The position numbers and the translations under genes were made by a program. Below, piece by piece: positions 10,610 to 20,781 of a DNA stretch of 64,000 nucleotides (position 1 is its first letter; every line of letters starts with the position of its first letter). The notes under the pieces were generated by a model that did not search any database, had not been told where the DNA came from, and saw nothing but the letters and a program-made list of their open reading frames with translations. Where the stretch lies: contig CM028381.1 in the NCBI GenBank assembly GCA_013146195.2, forward strand, positions 56,603,546 to 56,667,545, written 5' to 3'. Origin of the DNA: Codonopsis lanceolata. Lineage: Eukaryota > Streptophyta > Magnoliopsida > Asterales > Campanulaceae.

Positions 10610-13600
10610 ATGTCTTCCCCCTTCCATCCATTTGATGAAAATTCTGATTCGGAGTGAAAAACTTTTGACTATGACCATGGGGTCCCCGAGACCTCCATCC
10701 ACGTGGATTCAAAGGAAACTGTTTCTGATGTTCATATTCTTGAAAAGAGAAATCAAGAAGCAAGCTCACGAGCACAAACTGAAGTGATCGTGAACGATGT
10801 TACTACCTAGCAAGATGCCGATGGAGAGCATGAGGAGGAAACCGCTGAGGTGAGTTTGAGCAGGCCTCAAAGTGATGAGGAAGAATTGATTGTCCGTTCT
10901 CGGACAGGGAGGAGAAGTCGGAATAAGAATTACTGCAACATTAATTCTCTTGCCCATTAGGAATCCCTAGACTATGTGAATGAAGTTGTTATGTGGTTCA
11001 ACTCGATTGGAATTTCCAATCATAACTACCGAGGTGTGCCTTATAAATCTGAGATGACTCCAGAAAGGATGAGGAGGAAAAAGAAAAAAATGGTCTTCTT
11101 CTACAATTTTTTCCGTATTGGAATGCTTCTCCCTCTGGACCCGTTTATAGTTGAAATTATGATTGAGACCAATGTTCTCCCTTGTGACCTCCAAATGACA
11201 ACGATTCTTATCTTGGTCATTTTCACCGCGACCTATAGGTTGGTCGAATTCGAGCCCGACATGATCCTGCTCCGAAAACTTTTTCAATTTACCACAAACA
11301 AACGATCAGGTAGGATTATTGGTCGCTTCAAAGCTGGGGATTTAAAACTTTTCACTGAATTCCCCCACAAGGTTGAAAAGTGGGATAAAAGAATAGTGAT
11401 TGTGGAGTCCAGGGTAGGTTGGCCCTTTGCACCGACCTCGCTGGAGGTTAAGGTCCCAACCTACAAGAAGAATGCCACCATCACCGGGGAAGATAGATGT
11501 ATGCAGCTTTTGAGGGAAACCTTAGGAGTTACCGAGCATGGGCAACAACGATTGTTTGAATGGAAGGCCATCATGCAGGACCCCTATTTTTTGCGCCTGG
11601 TCGGGATGTACCCTGTGCCCGTGGAATGAGTAGAACCTCGAGTTAACATTGGATCCAAGTCCACGAACCTTTATTGAGGAAATTGTCATTCAAATTCTTT
11701 TTCCAGCAAGTGTTCGACCTGTCGGGAGGAAGGGAGAGATTGTACCCATGTTATTAATGTTGACGGTATATAGCAACTTTAACCATTTATCTTGTTGAAT
11801 TATAATTTGCGGTTGTTTTCTGAGTTAGTTGTTATTTTCCCTCACAAAGATGAAGGATATCTTGTGCCAACGTCTCGCCGCTGCCAAGGGGAAGAATGCT
11901 GCCCAGAATAGCGAGCTGATCGGAAGGCAACAACAACCTCATGTTCAAATACCAACAGGTCTATTCACTGAGCAGAGCAAAAAGACTCCCCGAGCTGGGA
12001 CTTCTTCTCAGGCACCAACGTCTCCTCTATCCCCTTGTGAGTGCCCCGTTTTTCGACATCTCCCCCGCGGCTAAGAAACGGGTGGTTTCAAAACCTTTCA
12101 AGTGCGTGGAATACGCCTGACCTCAATTATGAACTCAAAATGTGTATAACATAGTCACCATCTTTATTTTAAGGAGAAACAAAGAAAAACCAAAAATACA
12201 CGTTTTGTAAAAGGGTTCGAAGGCTAAGTTACGAGTTGGGAAGGGGTTACGCACCCAACTCACCCTTTCGGTCTCAAAATAGGTTTTTCGGTTAAATATG
12301 CTCTTTTATAAAATTAACAATTTAAATAAAACATTTAAATATATATATATATATATATATATGTGTGTATATATATATATATATGTATGTATGTATGTAT
12401 GTATATATATGCATATATAATGAAATAAATACAAACTTATAGCAGCCTCATTTTAGAGTTACAAATATATTTTATAAAATTTTGTCATAATAACGACTTA
12501 TTTTAGTGCTATTTGTTATAGAATTTTGGGCAGCATAACTGTTTATTTCGTGATATCTTACTATTTTCAATAGCACTTTTATAAGGAAAAAAAGTAAATA
12601 AACTTTTAAAGTACATACCTCTTGAAGCGTGATGGTTTTATCCCGTACCAAACCTCTTTCTTGTAAGCTTTAGGGTGCGCTCGTTATGTCCTTCAGGGAG
12701 AGGGAGTCTTTTTGCTTTGCTTTTACGAGGTTTTGGGCAGCGCAACTGCTCCTTTTGTTGTTTTTTGCCTCGGGATCCGGGCGGCACAACTGCTTGTTTT
12801 TGCTTGCTTTGCTTGCTTGCTTCCGTCTGAAATCGGACAGAGCAACTACTTGCTTCGGTTTGATTTGACATATGGATTCGGGCAGGGCAACTGCTCCTTT
12901 TGGGATTTTTGAACCGGTGAAATAGGGCAGAAACCTAGTTGGGTAGCTAGGGTTCACTTTGGCCAGAGAGTTTTAGTGTTTAGGGAGAGATTTGGCAGCT
13001 TGGCAAAGCTTCGGGGTTAGAAGGGAAATAACCTCGGCGTTCTCTCGGGAGAGTTTTCATAAACTGCGAAGTGTAACTATGTTTTTTCACTGCTCGGGAG
13101 CCTTTATTTATAGGCTGGGATCGGAGTTTCCTTTGTCGTTAAGGAACATCAGTCGTGCTTCAACAGCTTGTACTGCGCGTTTAAGGAGTTGCACCAAAAG
13201 CCAACTGCACCAATGAATTTGAGGCTGTGGGCGCTGCCTATGGCCTTTGTGGGCGCGACGCCCAGATAGAGTGTGGGTTGTGCACCCTTCCTTTTTTCTT
13301 TTGATTTTGGCACTTTGGCCCCTGCAATTCACTGTTTATGCATTCTTTCATTCTTTTGCATTTTAAACCATGTAACTTGACATCCGCTAGTCCTTTTAAC
13401 ATGTTTTGATATTTTATGGCATGTCATAAAACATGGGTACGAAATTGGGGTGTCTACACCCTTTCATCTTTCCGAGCTCCTTCTAGCGGATAAGTTAACC
13501 ACAAACGGCCAGCGGAAGATATTCATGTTGATCAACAGGCTACTCGTTCCTGAACTAATGATGTTGTTCCCAGGGATGCCACGCGGGGACGATCTGTTAC

Positions 13601-14931
13601 TCCAACCACAACTGCACGTACACCTCCTCCAACCACCGAGTTACCTCCTCTTTCCAGCCATCGAGAAGTCTCCTCAAGGGGAGGCCAACCTAGTTGGTTG
13701 AGGGCCAATTTCGTGATGCCCGTAACCCAGGATAGGGTCGGGGCTTGGTTAATGAGGTTTCTATAGTTCCACCTTTTGGGGGAATAAATCTGTTGGAAAA
13801 GGGATTGAAGATTGTTGTTTGCGGGCAAGGTATCCTGAAGAGGGTTGTGCATCATGGCTCGATGCGAGCGAGACAACGATACTCCCAATAGAACCCTGCT
13901 CGGGGGAAGTAGTGTTGCTCGTGAGTGAGGTATATTTCCTTGATTGCGATAAACTGTACATGTTTAATGCTCTTGTTTCTTATGTATTTTCCTTTCAAGT
14001 AGTTTGCTTCTAAGGTCACTCTTCTACATAAGCGTGGAGACGAGTAGAAAGAAAAAACAAGCTATTTGGGCAAGGAGAACAAAAAATTGGAGGATGCTGC
14101 CCGTATCTTGAAGGGGGACCTAAAGGCCAAATATGAGGAAGTCATGTCAAAAGTTGATGAGCTTACAAATCTCGAGGAGTAGATCAATCACCTGAAAACT
14201 TAGGTTGATTTTGCTCAAAACACATAGGTGACCGCTCAGAGTTGTGTCACCAAGATAATGCGGAAGATAGAGGAGGACCGGCTCGCTGCCAAGCAGAGAT
14301 AAAATAATATGTGCGAGGAGCTTGCCCGGGAAATTGAGGCCATTAAGGCTGTTGTTGTGGAAGAATTTACGGGGTCCAAGACCCTTGATGACATGATCGA
14401 CGCCAAGATGATCACCTATTATTAAAAGGGAGTTAATCACGTGTTTTGCATGTTTGTGAGCAGTAATTTGCCCGGGATTACTCCGGAAATGATGGCGGGG
14501 TGGGTAGCTGCTTTACCTTGGTGTACAGAGGCTAGGAGGAGTCATGCTCTAGTCCCCTGCAATGATGATGAATTGGGGATCATTTCCAATAACGATCGGG
14601 AGCTAGGTACGCTGGAATGGGTTCTTCCAACTCCAGTTGCCAATAACGTGGTGGTTCAGATGTGCGCCATTTTTGAGCGGGAGTTGGAGGAAGAGAATGA
14701 AGAGCATGCCCCTAGATCAAGTGAAGCAGTTCCTCTTCCACCTCCAACAGTCGAGTAGACTCAGCCGCCTCCTCCTCCTAAAACTGAAGAGACCTTGCCC
14801 CCTCCTCCTCAGTTGGATGCCGAAGAAAATCTGCCTCCTCCACCCCCTCATGCTGAAGGTCCAACCGGCATGGATCGAATCTTCACAGAGATATCTGGGG
14901 CTGGGGCCGATGCCAATCAGGCTGATGTGTA
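10610..14931 (+). pseudogene. Antisense extra ORF of a Tat-like retrotransposon (gag-like / Transposase_28-like), broken
   Basis: The first part, 10,610-11,629, is one frame of 340 codons with three in-frame stops (after SDSE near 10,655, after NDVTT near 10,810, after SLAH near 10,960), all of kinds one base from a sense codon. From 10,976 it is open for 217 residues and looks like the plant 'putative gypsy type transposon' domain (PF04195); I judge that by eye. A likely intron follows (donor near 11,769, acceptor CCTCACAAAG before ATGAAGGATATC at 11,850). A basic and Pro/Ser/Thr-rich part follows, cut at 12,035 by a solo LTR and resuming at 13,464. The last part, 14,050-14,931, is Glu/Lys-rich coiled-coil-like, then proline-rich. 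It lies opposite to the integrase at 15,590-16,740, between it and the LTR. Known Tat-lineage elements carry extra ORFs there, sometimes antisense. Function unknown. Confidence 0.6.
12036..13458 (-). mobile_element. Solo LTR (1,423 bp) of the Tat/Ogre-like family, inserted in the antisense ORF
   Basis: On the minus strand it begins TGTAGACACCCCAATTTCG at 13,458 and ends GGGGCACTCACA at 12,036, giving TG...CA with near inverted ends. Flanks are CCCCT (12,031-12,035) and CCCTT (13,459-13,463), or CCCTT on both sides if one base is shared. The proline-rich frame of the host ORF resumes after it, which supports a clean insertion. Blocks at 12,213-12,277 and around 12,480-12,540 match the plus-strand LTR at 2,032-3,370. 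A (TA)n/(TATG)n microsatellite sits at 12,340-12,420. Confidence 0.75.
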
Positions 14932-15589
14932 ATTTTGTTGTTTATTTGCTAGGCCTGCAAGCCAAAACATTTTGATATCCTTTGTTGTAATTCTTCCAAC
15001 TTTCTGAATGGGAAATTGTATTTCTTTAATTATATTGTCGTTGTTTTGCTTCTTTTTTACATGCAATGACTTGTATAAATCGTTATGCAAAATTTTAGAT
15101 AATCGGGCTAGGCCCCTCCTGGTCCTTTTTGCAGGCATCCAAATAATTGCCAAGGGGCTTGGTCCATTCTGTTCGATTAATCGAGCAGATTTACTTGGCG
15201 GCTTTAAGTGGGCATTGCCCTGGCTGATCGACTAAAAATCAGAACCATTAGAAGCATACTATTTAGGTTGGATAATTGTTGAACATGATAACTCCTCCAT
15301 CTATCCGCTTATCATGCAAAGTTGTCAATAACTATCGGGTTGTGAACGGGTCCCTTTTCCTATCGAGGCATTCAAACTATAATAAGAGCCGGACATGGCC
15401 TCATTTATCCGTTTGTCAGGACAAAGTTGTGCTCATATTAGGTCGATAACGATTATCATTTGACCGGATATGGCCCTGCTTGTTCGATTTGCGAGCAAGG
15501 CTTGTTGAACAATTTTGGCGAAAATAATTTTGAACAAAAGATATTGTAACAAATGATTTTATAATAGACTTTTCTCATTAAAATTCTCA
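14932..15589. other. Non-coding spacer between antisense ORF and pol remnant
   Basis: No gene is seen. A CCGGA(C/T)ATGGCC motif occurs at about 15,391 and 15,463, and GCGAGCAAGG-like sequences recur. This is probably the untranslated region of the same minus-strand element. Confidence 0.4.
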
Positions 15590-16740
15590 AAGTGATACAG
15601 CTGAAAGACATACAACTTTAATGATAGTATTTCTTCAAATAATCTTTGCCTTCTTGATTCTGGAGGGTGTAAGTTCACTATGTAATAATTTCTGTGATCT
15701 TGAACGGTCCTTCCCATTTCGGTGAGAGTTTCCCATGCACTGCTCGATGTCCGATGACCTCGATCTTTCTGAGCACCCAATCTCCAATCTGGAAGTATCT
15801 TTCTCATACTTTTCTATCATGATGAGCCTTTGCATTTTGCTCTTAGTTAACCATTTGATGTCTGACATCTAACTTTTGTTGCTCAAGCAAATCCAGGTCG
15901 ATTGTTCGAGCAAGCTGATTATCTTACTCGTTATAATGGGCAACTCGGTAGCTCGGGAAAGAAGTTTCCATTGGTATTATGGCTTCTGATCCGTAAGTTA
16001 GGGCAAAAGGCGTTTCTCCTGTTGATCCCCTAACTGTTGTTCTGACCGCCCATAAGACTACATGTATCTCATCATTCCACTTTCCGGCTCAGCCTTCCAA
16101 ATTTATTTTTAAAACGTGCATGATCTGTTTACTTGTAACTTCTGCTTGTCCGTTTCTCTGTGGATAGGCGATTGAGGATTGCCAATGTTTGACTACATCT
16201 TTTTGCAGGCCACCATGAACTTGTTAGAAAATTGAGTGTCGTGATCGGAGACAATAGCTTTGGGGAGACCGAAGCGGCACCAGAGATGTGATCGTGCACA
16301 AAGGTGATCACATTATTTTCGGTAATGTTGGCCAGTGGTTTCACTTCAATCCACTTGGTGAAGTAGTCAATGGCCATGACATCATACTTAAATTCAGACT
16401 GAGCAAGAGGAAAAGCTCCAATCAAATCTATTCCCCACATGTCGACTGGAGTCTTCTCGGTTGAGGGCAGCCTGGGAATACCTGTGAATTTATGGCATTT
16501 GTCACATTTTTGTACGTGCGTAGTTGCATCCTTCCTCAGAGTGATCCAATAGTATCACGTGAACAAGATTTTTTCTGCTAAAGTTCGGGAACCTGGATGG
16601 CCTCCACAGGCTCCTTCATGGACCTCATAGAGTAGTGCTTGAGTCATTTATGGTCGGACGCATCGAAGCATTGGTCGAACTTTGGAACACTTGTACATGA
16701 CTCTTCCCACCACCGCATACCGACACACCTAATTCCGGAC
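15590..16740 (-). pseudogene. Ty3/gypsy integrase remnant (3' end of pol)
   Basis: Reading leftwards on the minus strand across several frames, the order is that of a retroviral-type integrase. An HHCC zinc-binding region comes first (VHEGACGGHPGS near 16,620, then KCDKCHKF near 16,500). The core follows with MWGIDLIGAFP at 16,440 and AIDYFTKWIEVKPLANITE, then IVSDHDTQF near 16,250, which holds the second catalytic Asp. A C-terminal stretch of WETLTEMGR type at 15,735 and an EEILS/LKKYY-type end near 15,625 complete it. Several stops and frame changes make it non-functional. Reverse transcriptase and RNase H expected upstream (right of 16,740) are not seen, so the element is truncated there. 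The enzyme normally inserts retrotransposon cDNA into chromosomes. Confidence 0.85.
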
Positions 16741-17282
16741 AGTTGTGCTTTAGATTAAAAAAAGTGTGAATTTTGTGCGTAGTTATAAAGCTGAGTACAC
16801 CATAGTATCTTCATGCTTTCTTACAAGCAACCCATGTTTGATTCTTAAGTTCTATGCCTTGACAAGGAGGAGGTGGGCCCTTAAAGGATCGACCTACCAG
16901 TGAAGTCGAAGCAATATCATGTTCATCAATACAACTACATTCACTTGATGGTCAAGCTTACCCACTCTTTTAGTTTTTTGTCCGTAGGACTTGGATTTTG
17001 ATTACTTTCTTTGATTCACTTTTCCTTATCTCAACCATTCATGAAAAAAAAGTTCAAACATTGAAAGTTAAGTCATTCCATCCTTAGTCAAATGAGGTAT
17101 ATCCTAAATGATTTGTGACAAAGATGGAGATTATAGTTGATAGAGACGATATGCTAGGGTATTTGGTTGCAACTTATGGTACTCTAAGCACGATCAATTC
17201 ATGGATTTCAGTATTGCATGTCCATATGAGCTTGGATGCATAAGAGTACTTTAGAAAGGTTAAAAATTGGTAATTCATTATT
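16741..17282. other. Non-coding stretch between transposon and gene
   Basis: I see no gene or recognisable repeat. The left part may still belong to the degraded pol region; the right part is the upstream region of the complex I gene. Confidence 0.4.
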
Positions 17283-17470
17283 TTGACATTTCAGATAAAG
17301 TGCAGGGGTAGACTTTGTATTTTTCTAAATACTACGCCAAACGACGACGTAACTATTAGCGAGCCGAGCCCCCGAAGATCTGCGGCTTCTGCCTATTGGC
17401 TATTGCACATTGAGAGATCCAAACATACAAAACCCGATCACTCCTCACTTACCTCTCTCTCTCTCCAACG
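17283..17470 (+). promoter_or_regulatory. Probable promoter and 5' UTR of the complex I subunit gene
   Basis: An inverted CCAAT motif (TGCCTATTGGCT, about 17,390) lies 80 bp before the start, and a pyrimidine-rich leader (CTTACCTCTCTCTCTCTCC) runs up to the ATG. I see no clear TATA box, which is usual for housekeeping genes. Confidence 0.4.
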
Positions 17471-17821
17471 ATGGCGTCTCCTAAACACTTCGCCACCGCC
17501 GCCGGCACCCTCCGAACCCGGCTAACCACCAGTCTACGCCAAAGAGGAGGCGGTGGAGACGGACCAAGCCGGTGGACCACCCCCGGTCACCAAGAGCGTG
17601 GCAACGGTTACCTCTTCAACCGAACTCCTCCCCCACCGGGTCAATCAAGGAAGTGGGAAGACTGGGAGCTCCCTTGCTACGTCACCAGCTTCCTCACAAT
17701 CGTCATTCTCGGTGTTGGACTTAACGCCAAGCCCGATATGACCCTCGAAACATGGGCCCACCAGAAAGCCCTAGAACGCATTGCCGCTGCTTCGTCATCT
17801 CCAGCCGATGAATCCGACTGA
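17471..17821 (+). CDS. Mitochondrial complex I ESSS/NDUFB11-type subunit
   Basis: A single-exon frame of 116 residues. The protein resembles the small ESSS (NDUFB11-type, PF10183) accessory subunit of NADH:ubiquinone oxidoreductase, a single-pass inner-membrane protein of the membrane arm that supports assembly and stability rather than catalysis. A basic, Arg/Thr/Ser-rich N-terminus (residues 1-27) could act as a mitochondrial targeting region. A conserved-looking stretch PSRWTTPGH (32-40), NRTPPPPGQSRKWEDWE (50-66) and one hydrophobic segment (about 69-85, ending GVGLNAKP) follow; the C-terminus is Ala/Ser-rich and acidic. Length matches plant homologues of about 115 residues. ATG context CCAACGATGGCG is good for plants, and no competing in-frame ATG precedes it. 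The recognition is from memory of plant family members. The downstream 900 bp may hold an unannotated 3' UTR. Confidence 0.85.
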   Translation: MASPKHFATAAGTLRTRLTTSLRQRGGGGDGPSRWTTPGHQERGNGYLFNRTPPPPGQSRKWEDWELPCYVTSFLTIVILGVGLNAKPDMTLETWAHQKALERIAAASSSPADESD

Positions 17822-18741
17822 TTTTACGATCTGGGTAATGCTTTAATTTGACTTTGACGTGTGGGATCCGTTTTGGAATTATTTGATTTGGTGGGAGGGT
17901 AACGGGTTTTGTGGGTCGAAGTCATGTTAGGGTTTGTGAAGTTAATGTTGATATGGGTTTTTTGTTGGTTGGTGTACTACAATAATGTTGACGAAAAAAA
18001 TTTGGGCCGTCAGGCTAGGCTTGATTACTGCTGCTGCTATCTTTTTGGCTCTTTAATTTGGATGTTTGGATATGACAATGTTCTAGTACTTTACATGTTT
18101 TTTGACCCGTTAAGTCGGTTTTCGATGTTCATAAACATGTCAGCTTCGTAATTTTGTGAATTTTTGATGTTTTGAGTTTCATCCTAATTCGTTTTGTAGC
18201 AAATTTATTGTTATGATTAGTTTAGGGAAATTTAGGATTTCTATTGTGCCAATGGTTGTTTGCATCTAAAGTCACTTGAATGACAATGATCAAGGAAGAT
18301 GTGGCTTGTCTATCTTGCATTGGATGTGACCAAGCAAAATATCGAAAAAATAAATTCATGTAGCTGACCAATTATTTTGGACGAAAGGGATTGAGTTGAG
18401 TGTTGTACATATGGTTGTCTTTATGTAGGCTGAGAATGGACAGTTGTTTATAGACTGTTAAGTTGGAATTGCGTCATGGGTTATTTGTGGGGAGCTTGTG
18501 TTATCTTTGGTTTAAAATGAATATGCGTTGATCATCTGTTCTTAATTTTTTGTTAAATTCTAGGTGTTTATATGGATTCTAAAGATGTTCTTTGATTTAG
18601 AACCTATTGGCTTTTGTTATGGTATTGGTAGAAATAGAACACAGATTTATTCAAGTGTTTTATCATATACTTATTTGGATCCTAAGTACTCTCCTTGAGG
18701 TGCTCTATGTGTCACGTTAATCATAATATTTCCTTAACTCT
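17822..18741. other. Downstream non-coding sequence of the complex I gene
   Basis: Probably 3' UTR and possibly an intron-like region (T-rich, no domain-like frame). Nothing else is recognised. Confidence 0.35.
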
Positions 18742-19212
18742 TCACAGTTTGACATTGATAACCAAGACTGTATGAAACTTCTGCATGTGTTGGATTTGGT
18801 AGTCAATATAATAAGATACACTAGTGTAGTGCTGAAAGATAGAGGTGAGATCAGATGATGATGTAGGACTAGATACGAAAATCAAAGCCCACAGGCGAGT
18901 TATGGAGAATAAAGACAGTAAGAAAATAAAATATGGTTTGTCACTCTTGCATGGGGTCCACTTGTCTGCTGACCGCAAACTCTTCACCCTTGCAAGGTAT
19001 GTGGCAATGTCCTGAATCAAGTAAGTATTTGAAGATGTTTTAAATAATGGGAAGACTCCAATGTACTGTATCAAAGTGTGACTTTGTGCTTGTGTGTAAT
19101 GGGAGTTTCTTGTCAGGATATAGGGCCAAACCCCACTGTAGAATACCTGAATAGCAATCAAGGTGAGACTGAAACTCAAAATGAACGTATAAATTGCCAG
19201 TAATTTCCCCAT
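18742..19212 (-). CDS. Hypothetical 156-residue membrane-like ORF
   Basis: I do not recognise it. The frame has an ATG, an N-terminal hydrophobic segment (residues about 4-27, LLAIYTFILSFSLTLIAIQV) resembling a signal anchor, and a second hydrophobic stretch near 93-113 (PYFIFLLSLFSITRLWALIF). It is longer than most chance frames in this AT-rich DNA, but there is no domain, no flanking exon signal I can trust, and no homology from memory. It lies antisense to the likely 3' region of the complex I gene. It may be chance. Confidence 0.25.
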   Translation of the reverse strand: MGKLLAIYTFILSFSLTLIAIQVFYSGVWPYILTRNSHYTQAQSHTLIQYIGVFPLFKTSSNTYLIQDIATYLARVKSLRSADKWTPCKSDKPYFIFLLSLFSITRLWALIFVSSPTSSSDLTSIFQHYTSVSYYIDYQIQHMQKFHTVLVINVKL

Positions 19213-20405
19213 CTAAATCTTTGGTTGGTTATGAACTTTTCCGAATGATAGACTTAATCATCCGTGGCATAAACTCACAAAGAAGTGTATTACTGTATAG
19301 CATGTAGTGTTATTCCTTCTTTTTACAGAATTATTGATGATTGTAGCATGCAGCCAAATTCATTTCATCTATATTTTGTGGAGTTTATACGTTAGAGATG
19401 GAATAAGAAGCTTGGACTAGTACCGTGATCTTTTTCCAAGTTGCTTCTTTGGCATCATCCATAAGTTACATCTATGATGAGCTTCTTATTAGGTTTTTGT
19501 AGGCCTAGGTGGTCGGAACCGATGAGTTTTGTTTGTGTCATAATTTTTTAGTTCCCTACTTAATGGTATCTGCTATCCTAATGTTTGGTAAACTTAGGTT
19601 AATGTATTACTGGCCAACTGTTAGTTGTTAGTATTTAGTGGAGTGCTTCAGGGAGGGGCAGAGAAGATAATGTGGAAGGAGGGTTGCAGGAAAGAATGGG
19701 GGCAGTCCTTAGGATCAATATGGTCTTTCTCGTTAGGTCCCTTATTAGCGACTAGTTGAGTTGCTTTTGACTAGTTGAGCAATCAAAAATTCCGTGGGCA
19801 TTCTGCTTGATCGTTTTTTTTTTTCCATTGGATAAGTGCCTGCCTGAGGAAAGGACATGTCCTTTGTGCTTTCACATTAGAGGAGTTCGTACATGTCCTT
19901 TGTGCTATCACGCATGACAGTGTTCTAATCAATCTCTGCTTGTTTGATCTTGCAACGAACCTTTTTACTGTGATCATTGTATTGGAGAAACAAAAGCAAA
20001 AACTGCCGATGCAATCTTGCAATTTCTTCACTAATTTCAACGCATTGGGTGCTGATACAGTTTCATACATTCATGTAATGCCAATCTTCTGATTGAAAAC
20101 AGGAATTTCATAAAATTTCTCTCTGCAGAAAACACTGAGAAGTTGTTCATATCAAAGAAACTTTGCAACTTCCTCAGACACCCCAAATAAACAAGTTAGA
20201 TCCAATTTTCTCCATCTAGTACTTCCACGGCTGCCATTGACGCACAGGTTTACTGATACAACGTCTCAGTTGAACCCACCATTGTTTGTGATGGTGATGG
20301 AAGTTCCAACATGACATGAACGCAAATGCCAAAAGTTTGCATTTTCAAGACAGCCATATAATCGAGACCTGACCAAATCATAACCAGAAGAAGTTTTCAC
20401 TTTTA
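19213..20405. other. Non-coding stretch between genes
   Basis: No gene is recognised. ACATGTCCTTTGTGCT occurs twice, 40 bp apart (about 19,854 and 19,892), a short local duplication. The rest is unremarkable AT-rich sequence. Confidence 0.4.
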
Positions 20406-20677
20406 AGGTCTTGTTTGTTGCAGTGTTTTGAAAACGTAGTTTTTTCAATACACAACGTTTTTGAAACGTAATGTTTTTAAAATACAGTTTTTTTCTTATA
20501 AATACGTTTGAGAAGCTATTTTAAAACACTATTTTCATAAATAGAGTGGTTGTGTAAATGCAATATATTTTAAAAACACTTTAAATTGGAGCGTTTCAAA
20601 ACGTTGCGTTGAAATACTTTAAAAGATAAATCGCTACATTTTTTGCCAGCGTTTTGGTCAAAACATTCCAACAAGCA
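20406..20677 (+). mobile_element. Probable hAT-like MITE
   Basis: The left end GTCTTGTTTGTTGCAGTGTT and the right end, read on the other strand (GTGCTTGTTGGAATGTTTTG), form an imperfect inverted pair of about 19 bp. The 270-bp body is rich in AAAACG/CGTTTT motifs and has no coding potential. I could not define a target duplication. Confidence 0.45.
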
Positions 20678-20781
20678 CTGAGCCAACGGAGAATATCATA
20701 AAAATTTACCAGAAGTCTCTAGATGAACATCTCCACAGACTTGCGCATTTTGTTTCTTCAGAAGAAGAATCGCATAAACAA

